Source: Prevotella sp.
Lineage (GTDB): Bacteria; Bacteroidota; Bacteroidia; Bacteroidales; Bacteroidaceae
Direction of reading: 5' to 3'
DNA: 41,098 nucleotides
Assembly: GCA_016901395.1 (NCBI GenBank)
Contig: JAEAMQ010000079.1
Span: 1-41,098, forward strand
In this document: in pieces, positions 15,029 through 23,319 of the stretch
Position numbering within the stretch: the stretch's first letter is position 1
Layout: each line of letters opens with the position of its first letter
Position numbers and translations under genes: made by a program
The notes under the pieces: model-generated
Told to the model about the DNA's origin: nothing
Databases searched by the model: none
Seen by the model: only the letters and a program-made list of their open reading frames with translations

Positions 15029-17515
15029 ATGCAGAAAAAGCTTATCCTGGCCTTTATGGCCTTAGGCTATGCTCCACTGGCTTTCGCTCAAAATGATTCC
15101 ACGAATGTTGGTGAGGCTGCTTTCACATTTACTGAGGCACAGCTGGGCGAAGATGAGAATATGGGGCAGAACGTGACGATTGTCAATTCCAATTCGAATG
15201 TTTATGCCTCAGAGGTAGGGTATCTCTTCTCTCCGGTGCGATTCCGGTATCGTGCTTTGAACCAGAAATACAATGACATTTATATCAACGGTGCTCCGGC
15301 CAACGATATGGAGTCGGGACAGTTTCGCTATTCCCTTGTGGGTGGTCTGAACCAGCAGACCCGCAACATGGAGTCGGCTCTGCCCTTTGAGAGCAACAAT
15401 TTCTCGTTTACAGGCATAGGCGGGTCGAATAATTACAACTTCAGACCGGCCAGTATGGCTACCGGCCACCGCATCACACTGTCTGCGGCCAACCGCAACT
15501 ACACAATGCGCGGGATGTATACCTATAACAGTGGACTGAACAGCAAGGGGTGGGCCTACTCTGCCAACGTGACCTATCGCTGGGCCAACAGGGGGTATGT
15601 GCCAGGCACATTCTATAATTCGCTGTCTTATTTCTTTGGCATACAGAAACTGCTCAACGACAAGCACTCGCTGTCGTTCTCCACATGGGGCAATCCCACA
15701 GAGCGGTCGACACAAGGTGCTTCGACGGATGAGATGTACTGGTTGGCCAATGACTATCAGTATAACCCCTACTGGGGCTATCAGAATGGTAAGGTGCGCA
15801 ACAGCCGCGTGGTGAACGACTTCGCTCCTGCGGGCATCTTCACATGGGACTGGAACGTCAATGAGAAAAGCAAACTGACAACTTCGCTCTTTGGCAAGTA
15901 TAGTATGTATTCGAGTACAAAGCTCAATTACAACAATACAGACAACCCCCATCCTGACTATTGGAAGCGGCTGCCGTCGAGCTACTATGATGTATGGGGA
16001 GATAATTCGATGAATTCACTTCAGGGCTACAACGACTTTATCACTGCCCGCGATTATCTCATGGGTAGCGAAGCAGCGCGACAGATCAACTTCGACCAGC
16101 TCATCTATGCCAACCGACAGGCTTCGAAGCAGGGATCAGACGCACTCTATTATATACAGGCCAAGCACAATGACGTGATCAATCTCACCCTGGCCTCTAC
16201 GCTGACATCGCATGTGACGGAGAAGAGCGTGTGGAACAATGGTTTCATTGTGGGATACAACAATGCCCGCCACTATCAGACGATGGATGATTTGCTTGGG
16301 GCAGAGTCTTTCCATAACATCAATAATTATGCTCTGGGCAATTATGCAGCAGGCTCTGACGAGTTGCAGTATGACCTTAACAACCCCAATGCTATTGTCG
16401 GTGAGGGAGATGTTTTCGGTTATGACTATCATATACTGACCCAAAAGGCACAGTTGTGGACGAGCTATGCGGAAAACTTTGGCATCGTACATTATTCGGT
16501 AGCCGCCCGATTGGGAGGAAAGACTATCCAGCGGGATGGAAATATGCGCAACGGACTCTTTGCAGACAACTCCTATGGCAAGAGCAAGACGGCCAAATTT
16601 GTGGAAGGCGGCATCAAGGCCAGCGGCGATTTCAACTTGGGACATGGCAACACGCTGACCCTCGGCATGGGATATGACAGTTATGCCCCTGAAGCATACA
16701 CCGCATTTATCGCACCGGAAATGAACAATGACTTTGTGACCAATCTCCATAATGAGCATATTTTCTCCAGCGAGATAGGCTATCAGCTGCAGACCAGCTG
16801 GCTGCATGCCAATATCAGTGGATACTTCAACCACATCTCTCACGCCACGGAGTGGACCTGTTTCTATTTCGATGATATCAACAGTTTCTCTTACAACTCA
16901 CTGTCTGGACTTTCCAAAGAATACTATGGTGTGGAGGCCGGCCTCGATTTCAAGGTGACTTCCGCATTCAATCTGAAGTTAATTGGTACGCTGAGCGATG
17001 CCAAGAACGTGAGCAACGCTGAAGTGAGCTACCTCAACTCTACCCAGGGTGTATACTATACCGACGTGGCGCTGGTGAAAAACATGCGCGAGAGCAGCAC
17101 CCCGCTGACCGCCACCTCTATTATATTGAGCTATCATCAGGGCGGATGGTTTATTGATCTGAATGGCAACTGGTACGACCGTATCTATCTCTCCTACTCT
17201 CCCTACTGGCGTTACAAGAGCAATCTGGAAAAGATTGGGCAGACCACAGTCTCTCCACAGGATAAGGGTCACGGCGGATGGATGTTCGACGGGTCTATTG
17301 GCAAGAGCATCTATCTGAAGCATGGAAGCCTTTCTATCAACCTCATGGTTAGCAACATCCTCAACAACCAGCGCATCGTGACGGGTGGATATGAGCAGAG
17401 CCGCTCAGACTACACGTCGTCGGGCAACAGCCGTTTGTACCGATTCTCCAAGAATCCGAAGAAGTATTATGCTTTCGGAACCAACGGTATGCTGAACATT
17501 GCTTATAAATTCTAA
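15029..17515 (+). CDS. TonB-dependent outer-membrane receptor
   Basis: The 828-residue protein begins with a signal peptide ending in AFA/QND. A short plug-like segment follows; RYRALNQKYNDIYINGAPANDMESG resembles the plug region of Bacteroidetes TonB receptors. A long beta-barrel rich in aromatic residues ends in LNIAYKF, a classic outer-membrane C-terminus. There is no N-terminal carboxypeptidase-regulatory domain, and no SusD partner follows. Two lipoproteins with OB-fold-like domains come 11 and 18 bp downstream, so the three form one operon. I infer energised import of a ligand captured by those lipoproteins. The surrounding exported nucleases suggest nucleic acid fragments, but the ligand is not readable from sequence. 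Confidence 0.8.
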   Translation: MQKKLILAFMALGYAPLAFAQNDSTNVGEAAFTFTEAQLGEDENMGQNVTIVNSNSNVYASEVGYLFSPVRFRYRALNQKYNDIYINGAPANDMESGQFRYSLVGGLNQQTRNMESALPFESNNFSFTGIGGSNNYNFRPASMATGHRITLSAANRNYTMRGMYTYNSGLNSKGWAYSANVTYRWANRGYVPGTFYNSLSYFFGIQKLLNDKHSLSFSTWGNPTERSTQGASTDEMYWLANDYQYNPYWGYQNGKVRNSRVVNDFAPAGIFTWDWNVNEKSKLTTSLFGKYSMYSSTKLNYNNTDNPHPDYWKRLPSSYYDVWGDNSMNSLQGYNDFITARDYLMGSEAARQINFDQLIYANRQASKQGSDALYYIQAKHNDVINLTLASTLTSHVTEKSVWNNGFIVGYNNARHYQTMDDLLGAESFHNINNYALGNYAAGSDELQYDLNNPNAIVGEGDVFGYDYHILTQKAQLWTSYAENFGIVHYSVAARLGGKTIQRDGNMRNGLFADNSYGKSKTAKFVEGGIKASGDFNLGHGNTLTLGMGYDSYAPEAYTAFIAPEMNNDFVTNLHNEHIFSSEIGYQLQTSWLHANISGYFNHISHATEWTCFYFDDINSFSYNSLSGLSKEYYGVEAGLDFKVTSAFNLKLIGTLSDAKNVSNAEVSYLNSTQGVYYTDVALVKNMRESSTPLTATSIILSYHQGGWFIDLNGNWYDRIYLSYSPYWRYKSNLEKIGQTTVSPQDKGHGGWMFDGSIGKSIYLKHGSLSINLMVSNILNNQRIVTGGYEQSRSDYTSSGNSRLYRFSKNPKKYYAFGTNGMLNIAYKF

Positions 17516-17526
17516 ACATCAGGACA

Positions 17527-18384
17527 ATGAAAACATTCAAATATATCATGATGCTCGCTTTGGCCTGCGGTCTCACCTCCAGTTGCATGGACGGCAACTG
17601 GGATGAGCCAGAGTTGACTGCTGATGAGGCTGGAGTGGGTAATTCCAGTATTCAGGAGACAAATGTGGTCACCATTGCAGAGCTGAAAAACAAATATAAG
17701 GCTCTTATCGAAACCGACTATCGCGACGGAACATCCTATGCTCAGGTCACCGAGGATATGCAAATCAAGGCAGTGGTTACCGGTAATGATATTCAAGGCA
17801 ACCTCTATAACGAAGTTGCTGTGGACGATGGAACGGGAGCTATCATCATCGCCATATCCCAAGGCGGACTCTATGGCAATCTCCCCGTGGGAGCTGAGGT
17901 GCTCATTGACATGAAGGGACTCTATATCGGCAACTACGGTCTTCAGGCCGAAATCGGCACTCCATATACGAATGCTAAAGGCCAGACGTATGTGAGTCGC
18001 ATGAGTCGTGCCCTCTGGACGCAGCATTTCAAGCTCACCGGTGAGACCAAAGAGGTGACACCGGTCATCTATGATCGCACATGGACAGCCTCGAAGAACG
18101 GCCTCGACTATGGCGGTAAGCTTGTTACACTGGAGAATGTGTCGTTCAAAGGAGCAGATGGAAAGGCTACTTACGCCACTGCAGGTGGTGGGGCAGGCTC
18201 GAAGAGCGTGTATTTCAACGAATACAGCAACAGTACTATTATGCTCTACACGAGCAATTATGCCGACTTTGCGGCTAATGCCCTACCCACAGGTAAGGTG
18301 AACGTCACTGGCGTTATGAAGCGTTTTAACAGTACATGGGAAATAATCATCCGCACATTGGATGACGTTCAGGAAGTAAAATAA
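17527..18384 (+). CDS. DUF5689-type lipoprotein (OB-fold-like)
   Basis: The 285-residue lipoprotein has a signal peptide ending at Cys20 (LTSSC). The first half carries the pattern of DUF5689: VTIAELKNKY, then a barrel-like VKAVVTGNDIQGNLYNEVAVDDGTGAIIIAI run and VGAEVLIDMKGLYIGNYG, a layout resembling an OB fold. A second similar beta module follows (KLVTLENVSFKG...KVNVTGVMKRFNSTWEIIIR). It starts 11 bp after the receptor stop and 18 bp before the next lipoprotein, so it is co-transcribed. OB folds often bind single-stranded nucleic acid or oligosaccharides. I infer a surface ligand-binding role for the receptor. Confidence 0.75.
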   Translation: MKTFKYIMMLALACGLTSSCMDGNWDEPELTADEAGVGNSSIQETNVVTIAELKNKYKALIETDYRDGTSYAQVTEDMQIKAVVTGNDIQGNLYNEVAVDDGTGAIIIAISQGGLYGNLPVGAEVLIDMKGLYIGNYGLQAEIGTPYTNAKGQTYVSRMSRALWTQHFKLTGETKEVTPVIYDRTWTASKNGLDYGGKLVTLENVSFKGADGKATYATAGGGAGSKSVYFNEYSNSTIMLYTSNYADFAANALPTGKVNVTGVMKRFNSTWEIIIRTLDDVQEVK

Positions 18385-18402
18385 TAAAAAAGAATATACA
18401 AG

Positions 18403-19740
18403 ATGAAAAAGATTATTAAATCAGCATTAGCTTTAGCCATGGTGGCTATGATGTTCATCAGTTGTGAGGATGTCCCGGCACCATTTGATACCAGTTATAA
18501 AGAGAGTTCAACAGAAACTACTGTCGAACCCGCTGGAGAGGGTACATTGGCATCGCCTTATAATGTAGCAAAGTCTTTGGAAATCATTACGGCCGGAACC
18601 TACACCTCTGATAAGGTGTATGTAAAGGGCGTTGTTACTGCCATTGACAACATTGATACCAGCTATGGCAATGCGACTTACTACCTGGGTGATACCGGAA
18701 CCAGCACGACAACACTCGAAATCTATCGCGGCTATTATTATAGTGGTAACAAATTTACCAAGGGTGACGAGTTTGCCGTGGGCGACACAATTGTTGTTTT
18801 GGGTGTATTGACCAACTACAATGGCACTAAGGAAGTGACCCAAGGTAGCCAGATAGTGTCGATTAATGGCCAAACTAATGACTCAAGCACTGGTGGCAGC
18901 ACCGGTGGCAGCACTGCTACGCCTTCGGGTGAGGGTACTGAAGCCTCTCCGTACAACGTGGCCAAGGCTCAAAGTATTATCGAAGCCGGTACCTATACAT
19001 CTGACAATGTATATGTTGCTGGTACGGTGGTAGGTACTCCATCGCTCAGCACCAAATACAATAGTGCCACCTATTATATCTCTGACGATGGAACAGAGAA
19101 CGGAAAACTCTATGTTTATGGTGGCAAATACTTCAATGGTGACAACTTTACGGCTGATAATCTGCTGAAGGCGGGCGACAAGGTTGTTATTTTGGGTAAG
19201 CTTACTAATTACAATGGAACTTACGAGATTACATCAAACAGCCAGATTGTGAGTCTCAATGGGCAGACCAGTGGCAGTACCGGAGGCGATACTGGTGGGC
19301 AAACGTCTGGCAATGTGACCATTGATGGCACCACAGTGACAGCTGTCAATGCTGGTGTAACCGCAGGGACGACCACGGCAACCATCGACCTTAACACCGT
19401 TGGTCAGGACAATGCAACCGATGCCACGACCTACAGCCTTTCCGATGGTTCTACGTTGACGTTTGCTGCAGGTACCAACCCTACCAATGGCCCGAAGTTC
19501 TACACCGCAACCAAGGGTGTGCGCCTCTATGCCAACAACACCATCACATTTGCTGGCAAGGCCAAGATAGCCAAGATAGTCTTCACTTGCGACTCCTACA
19601 ATGGCACAGACTATGTGGGTAACAGCACACAGACCGTAGTATTCGATGGCAACAATGCCACTTATACCAATACCTATTCAGCTAATAGCGGTGGTGTTCA
19701 GCTTCGCGTACAGACCATAACCATCTATTATGCTCAGTAA
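18403..19740 (+). CDS. Lipoprotein with two tandem OB-fold-like domains
   Basis: The 445-residue lipoprotein (Cys21) has two clearly duplicated modules, residues about 45-157 and 177-288. Each begins EGT-ASPYNVAK and continues with AGTYTSD-VYV, a barrel core, VVLG-LTNYNGT and SQIVS-NGQT. They are joined by Gly/Ser/Thr-rich linkers. The modules resemble DUF6359-type OB-like domains. A third beta-rich domain (about 305-445) follows and ends in TITIYYAQ. It is the last gene of the receptor operon. It probably sits on the cell surface, where two binding modules would raise avidity for a polymer. The ligand is unknown; the nuclease neighbours make nucleic acid a reasonable guess. Confidence 0.72.
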   Translation: MKKIIKSALALAMVAMMFISCEDVPAPFDTSYKESSTETTVEPAGEGTLASPYNVAKSLEIITAGTYTSDKVYVKGVVTAIDNIDTSYGNATYYLGDTGTSTTTLEIYRGYYYSGNKFTKGDEFAVGDTIVVLGVLTNYNGTKEVTQGSQIVSINGQTNDSSTGGSTGGSTATPSGEGTEASPYNVAKAQSIIEAGTYTSDNVYVAGTVVGTPSLSTKYNSATYYISDDGTENGKLYVYGGKYFNGDNFTADNLLKAGDKVVILGKLTNYNGTYEITSNSQIVSLNGQTSGSTGGDTGGQTSGNVTIDGTTVTAVNAGVTAGTTTATIDLNTVGQDNATDATTYSLSDGSTLTFAAGTNPTNGPKFYTATKGVRLYANNTITFAGKAKIAKIVFTCDSYNGTDYVGNSTQTVVFDGNNATYTNTYSANSGGVQLRVQTITIYYAQ

Positions 19741-19767
19741 TTAAGCGAGCAAATAGTCTATAAAATA

Positions 19768-19799
19768 TTTGGCGGGTTGCATAATTCTTTGTAATTTTG
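19768..19799 (+). promoter_or_regulatory. Promoter of rpmE2 (-33 and -7 boxes)
   Basis: TTTG at 19768-19771 and TAATTTTG at 19792-19799 are separated by 20 bp, an excellent Bacteroidetes promoter. An inverted pair (GCGGGTTGC at 19772 and GCACCCGC at 19799) brackets the -7 box and could be an operator or a transcript hairpin. A small stem GCTAA-TTAGC (19805-19818) opens the 5' leader. Confidence 0.75.
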
Positions 19800-19849
19800 C
19801 ACCCGCTAAGTGTTTAGCAAGATTATAAACGAAATAACAGATAAGTAAA

Positions 19850-20101
19850 ATGAAAAAAGGTATTCATCCCGAAAACTATCGTCCCGTCGTATTCAAGGAT
19901 ATGTCCAACGGCGATATGTTCCTGTCAAAGTCTACATGCAAGACTAACGATACAGTAGAATTTGAAGGCGAAACTTACCCCGTGGTAAAGGTCGAAATCT
20001 CAAGCACTTCTCACCCCTTCTATACCGGTAAGAGCAAGCTTGTCGACACAGCAGGTCGCGTAGACCGCTTCATGAACCGTTACGGTAAGCTGAAGAAGTA
20101 A
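19850..20101 (+). CDS. rpmE2: Ribosomal protein L31 type B
   Basis: The 83-residue protein is a type B L31, a large-subunit ribosomal protein at the inter-subunit bridge. It shows the family's [15 protein letters not shown] start, the [24 protein letters not shown] core and a basic tail. The zinc-binding CxxC pairs of type A L31 are absent, as expected for the zinc-independent form. It has its own promoter (19768-19799) and a strong terminator, so it is an independent unit between the receptor operon and the NUC1 gene. Confidence 0.95.
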   Translation: MKKGIHPENYRPVVFKDMSNGDMFLSKSTCKTNDTVEFEGETYPVVKVEISSTSHPFYTGKSKLVDTAGRVDRFMNRYGKLKK

Positions 20102-20138
20102 TACTCGGCATACATTTATACTGTAATACGATATTAAT

Positions 20139-20186
20139 AAAAGTGCGAACGAACGTAGTTGCATATACGTTTCGTCGCACTTTTTT
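20139..20186 (+). terminator. Intrinsic terminator of rpmE2
   Basis: AAAAGTGCGA followed by ACGAACGT pairs with ACGTTTCGT followed by CGCACTTTT with one bulge, and ends in a run of six T residues. It starts about 38 bp after the rpmE2 stop. Confidence 0.85.
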
Positions 20187-20227
20187 CGTCTAAACATCCC
20201 AACTTCCACTTTTAATCATCTCCTTTT

Positions 20228-21148
20228 ATGTCCAATAAGTATCTGATTCTCGTAGCAGGACTATTCTTTTTGGCGTCCTGTTCACATGATGATAGCAATG
20301 GTGAAGTAGTCACTCCGACCACTCCGGCTTCCTCCTCCACGACTTCTTCTGCCAATGTCAATGCCAACAAGGCCTACCAACCCGAGTTCGCACGTCTGGA
20401 GATGCCACACTTACATGGAGGCACCGACACCATTCTCATCCACAAATCGTCGGGTGGAGTTATCAACTATATCACCGAATGGGACTACGAGAGGAAGACG
20501 CAGCGGTGGAGTTGCTATGTGCTCGACAAGAATTATCTTCAGAGTAACACGTCCCGTTACTACAGTGACACCAATCAATATCCCGATGATGACCTCATCC
20601 CGGAATCGATGCAGTGGTATCAAGACCCATTCTATGGTAACGGGCAGAGTTACGATCACGGGCACATCTGCCCCTCAGCCGACCGCCTCTATGCTGCTGA
20701 TGCCAACTACCAGACCTTCTATCTCACCAACATGCAGCCGCAGTTCTCGGCCTTTAACGCCGGATTGTGGGCCAAGATGGAGGCCAAGGTCCGCACCATC
20801 GCCAAGACCTGCGACACGCTTTACGTCTGCAAGGGTGGCACTATTGATGAGGGAACTTACGACGGTTTTAACAAAATCTACCGTCAGTTAGACAACGGGC
20901 TCATTGTGCCGCGCTACTTCTTCATGGCGTTGCTGCGTGTCAACAATGGTGTTTACACCGCCATTGCCTTGTGGACCGACCAGGTTATCAACGTGAATGA
21001 CAGTGGAACCAACCTCGGCCAATATGCCATCAGCATTGATGAACTGGAGAGCCGCACAGGCATCGACTTCTTTTGTAACCTTCCCGACAAGACGGAAGAC
21101 GATGTAGAAAAGACTTACGGTACAGTCACTTCGTGGGGAATGTACTGA
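20228..21148 (+). CDS. DNA/RNA non-specific endonuclease, lipoprotein (NUC1 type)
   Basis: The 306-residue protein has a lipoprotein signal (FFLASC, Cys18) and a Ser/Thr-rich linker, so it is tethered to a membrane, possibly on the cell surface. The nuclease domain carries the beta-beta-alpha-metal motif as YDHGHICPSADR (142-153; usually DRGH, here DHGH, with His146 as the likely general base) and TNMQPQ (167-172), whose Asn168 would bind the metal. These enzymes cut both DNA and RNA without sequence preference. No clear promoter of its own is visible after the rpmE2 terminator. With the exported EEP protein it would supply the cutting step for nucleic acid scavenging. Confidence 0.87.
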   Translation: MSNKYLILVAGLFFLASCSHDDSNGEVVTPTTPASSSTTSSANVNANKAYQPEFARLEMPHLHGGTDTILIHKSSGGVINYITEWDYERKTQRWSCYVLDKNYLQSNTSRYYSDTNQYPDDDLIPESMQWYQDPFYGNGQSYDHGHICPSADRLYAADANYQTFYLTNMQPQFSAFNAGLWAKMEAKVRTIAKTCDTLYVCKGGTIDEGTYDGFNKIYRQLDNGLIVPRYFFMALLRVNNGVYTAIALWTDQVINVNDSGTNLGQYAISIDELESRTGIDFFCNLPDKTEDDVEKTYGTVTSWGMY

Positions 21149-21163
21149 TAACAGATTATCAAT

Positions 21164-21199
21164 AAGGGGGATGTACCTATCAACAGGCACATCCCCCTT
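21164..21199. terminator. Bidirectional terminator hairpin
   Basis: AAGGGGGATGT and ACATCCCCCTT form a perfect 11-bp stem between the convergent nuclease gene and the minus-strand lipoprotein gene. An inner CCT/AGG can extend it. Confidence 0.75.
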
Positions 21200-21227
21200 G
21201 GAATTCTATCATTTTATCAATCACAAC

Positions 21228-21857
21228 TTATTTCATCACGAACTTGATACGTTTCACATTCTTAGGCGTGCTGGCACGTGTTGAAGTGTAGCGGTCGAAC
21301 CAGAAATCATCGACCTCGTAGCCATCGTTGGACCAGAGATAACCGGTAAACGTGCGGTTGTCGAGGTTCAAATCGTCGTAGGCTATCGACATGATGTAGT
21401 CTGAGGTCGTGCCGTCGCTGTTCTGTGTCTTGTAGTTCAGGTAGATATTGCCCGTTTCGGGGTCAATATACCACGAGAAATTACGCTTCAGTTCCAGTTC
21501 GTCGGTATCGGGATTGTAGTCATATTGCGTACCCGTTCCCGAGATGCTCTGGCTGTTGTACTGCTTGAACTCAATGTCGGTGCTGTAGTATAGACTGTCT
21601 ATCACGTTGCCGTTGTCGTCCAACTCGTATGCCATCATGTCACCTCTCCATTGCCCGGCCAGTGTCTGTGCCATCGAAACGAAGAAGTCTTCGTCGCTCA
21701 CATTGCTGTCGTCAGGTCGGTTGCTGTAATCATTGCCCCATGTCCAGTCGTCATACCAATAGTCGTCGTAGTAGTAGGGGTCACTGCCACAACTGCCCAA
21801 CAGCATGGGCAGAGCTGCCATCATGACAGCTGCCATCATTGTTTTAAACTTTCTCAT
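21228..21857 (-). CDS. Small lipoprotein, lipocalin-like pattern
   Basis: The 209-residue lipoprotein (Cys23 in LGSC) has a Tyr/Asp-rich linker after the Cys, then a pattern common in lipocalin-like Bacteroidetes lipoproteins: LAGQWRGDM, followed by beta-strands with paired aromatic residues. It is the second gene of a pair; the upstream gene ends 13 bp away and has a similar LAGTWEGNM segment, so the two are probably distant paralogues on one transcript. No catalytic motif is seen and the function is unknown. Confidence 0.7.
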   Translation of the reverse strand: MRKFKTMMAAVMMAALPMLLGSCGSDPYYYDDYWYDDWTWGNDYSNRPDDSNVSDEDFFVSMAQTLAGQWRGDMMAYELDDNGNVIDSLYYSTDIEFKQYNSQSISGTGTQYDYNPDTDELELKRNFSWYIDPETGNIYLNYKTQNSDGTTSDYIMSIAYDDLNLDNRTFTGYLWSNDGYEVDDFWFDRYTSTRASTPKNVKRIKFVMK

Positions 21858-21870
21858 AGCACTATATTTT

Positions 21871-22431
21871 TTATCTGGTTCTGAATATTCTCACGGGAGC
21901 CTTTACCTGAGTCGAATCTGTTGCTCCACGGGTGAAGTTAGAATTCTTCTTGGCATAGTAGCCGTTGTAGTAGCCGTAGTCGTAGCTTCCCCAGTCGGGC
22001 GATGACGTATGCATCAGTCGGAAGCTAATCTGATTGCTGCCGTCGTAAATCACTCCGGAGAAGTAGCCGTTGTCAAGATAATAGTCTCCAATGGCAATGT
22101 CATAGTTATCTTCCACAAAATGGATATAGATCACGCTGTTTCTCACCGTCCATGTGATATGGTTGGCTATGTAGGAGAATGGAGCTCCGCTGGCGTAGTG
22201 GTCTACCCAATAGCCTGCTCCAGAGCTGTAGCTGTAAGGATCGTTGGCAAAATAGAGCTCCGTGTATGAAGCGTCGTAGGTATATCCGTCATAATTGGTG
22301 GAGATATACATATTCCCTTCCCATGTTCCAGCCAGAGAATCTGCGATGTATGGGTCTTCGGTGCATGAGGTGAAACTCAGTGTCAACACAGTCATCAGCG
22401 CCATAGTCAATAATGTAGTCAGTCTTCTCAT
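21871..22431 (-). CDS. Small lipoprotein, lipocalin-like pattern
   Basis: The 186-residue lipoprotein (Cys23 in FTSC) has LAGTWEGNMY soon after the lipobox and a Tyr-rich beta-strand body (for example YYNGYYAKKNSNF). It is the first gene of a two-gene unit with the 21228-21857 lipoprotein and has a good promoter box upstream. It is divergent from the glutathione peroxidase gene. I do not recognise a named family beyond the general lipocalin-like pattern. Confidence 0.7.
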   Translation of the reverse strand: MRRLTTLLTMALMTVLTLSFTSCTEDPYIADSLAGTWEGNMYISTNYDGYTYDASYTELYFANDPYSYSSGAGYWVDHYASGAPFSYIANHITWTVRNSVIYIHFVEDNYDIAIGDYYLDNGYFSGVIYDGSNQISFRLMHTSSPDWGSYDYGYYNGYYAKKNSNFTRGATDSTQVKAPVRIFRTR

Positions 22432-22468
22432 GATGTTTATCTTTAATGGTTCGTACTTTTTTACATTG

Positions 22469-22499
22469 CAAAGATAGTTTTTTTTAAATGCCCCGCAAG
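22469..22499 (-). promoter_or_regulatory. Promoter of the lipoprotein pair
   Basis: On the minus strand TATCTTTG (22469-22476) is a consensus -7 box, and CTTG (22496-22499) lies 19 bp upstream as a weak -33 box. Confidence 0.6.
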
Positions 22500-22614
22500 T
22501 ATAATTCTTCTATTCTTCGGTAGGAAATCCCTAAGCTTTCCTGGGAAATCCCTAAATAACTTTAATTCTCTAAAAAAGCCTTTCGCCCCAACCGATATTA
22601 TCCTTTCTTTTTTG

Positions 22615-22622
22615 TACTTTTG
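22615..22622 (+). promoter_or_regulatory. -7 promoter box for the glutathione peroxidase gene
   Basis: TACTTTTG fits the Bacteroidetes -7 consensus and lies 35 bp before the start codon. No clear -33 TTTG is visible. Confidence 0.55.
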
Positions 22623-22657
22623 CGATAGTAAAACACCAATTTTATAAATACAAAGAA

Positions 22658-23212
22658 ATGAGAACTGTTTACGAATTCTCTGTAAAAGACAGAAAAGGTA
22701 AAGAAGTATCACTCAAAGAGTACGCCAACGAAGTACTCCTTATTGTAAACACTGCCACCAAATGCGGATTTACTCCGACCTATACCGAGTTGGAGCAAAC
22801 TTATCAGAAATATCACGCTCAGGGTTTTGAAATTCTCGACTTCCCTTGCAACCAGTTTGGCCAGCAGGCCCCGGGTACCGACGAGTCAATCCATGAGTTC
22901 TGCAAACTCACTTACGGCACCGAGTTCCCTCGGTTTAAGAAGATTAAGGTCAACGGCGACGACGCAGAACCGCTCTATCAGTTTCTTAAGAATCAGAAAG
23001 GATTTGCCGGTTGGGACGAGACCCATGAGCTGACTCCCATCCTCGACAAAATGTTGTCGGAGGCTGACCCCAACTACAAGGAGTCTGCCGACATCAAATG
23101 GAACTTCACCAAATTCCTCATCAACAAGAAAGGACAGGTCGTGAAGCGCTATGAACCTACTGAGAAGATGGAGCATGTCACTGCCGACATTGAGGCTTTG
23201 CTGGCAGAATAG
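22658..23212 (+). CDS. Glutathione peroxidase family protein (thiol peroxidase)
   Basis: The 184-residue protein reduces peroxides. The peroxidatic residue is Cys36 in VNTATKCGFTP, so it is a cysteine rather than a selenocysteine enzyme. The second family motif, DFPCNQFGQQAPG, holds Cys64 and the catalytic Gln, and the KWNFTKFLI motif supplies the Trp/Asn. It has no signal peptide and is cytoplasmic. Bacterial members usually take electrons from thioredoxin. Thioredoxin reductase is the next gene on the same strand after 107 bp, which supports a shared peroxide defence role. Confidence 0.9.
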   Translation: MRTVYEFSVKDRKGKEVSLKEYANEVLLIVNTATKCGFTPTYTELEQTYQKYHAQGFEILDFPCNQFGQQAPGTDESIHEFCKLTYGTEFPRFKKIKVNGDDAEPLYQFLKNQKGFAGWDETHELTPILDKMLSEADPNYKESADIKWNFTKFLINKKGQVVKRYEPTEKMEHVTADIEALLAE

Positions 23213-23319
23213 CATCTCCGGAATCTGTTTTTGGCATACAACTTGTTTATAGGTTGATACATACTATAATACGAACAGATTCAAATCACCCCTCTTGGGA
23301 GGGATAACGAATAAATTTT

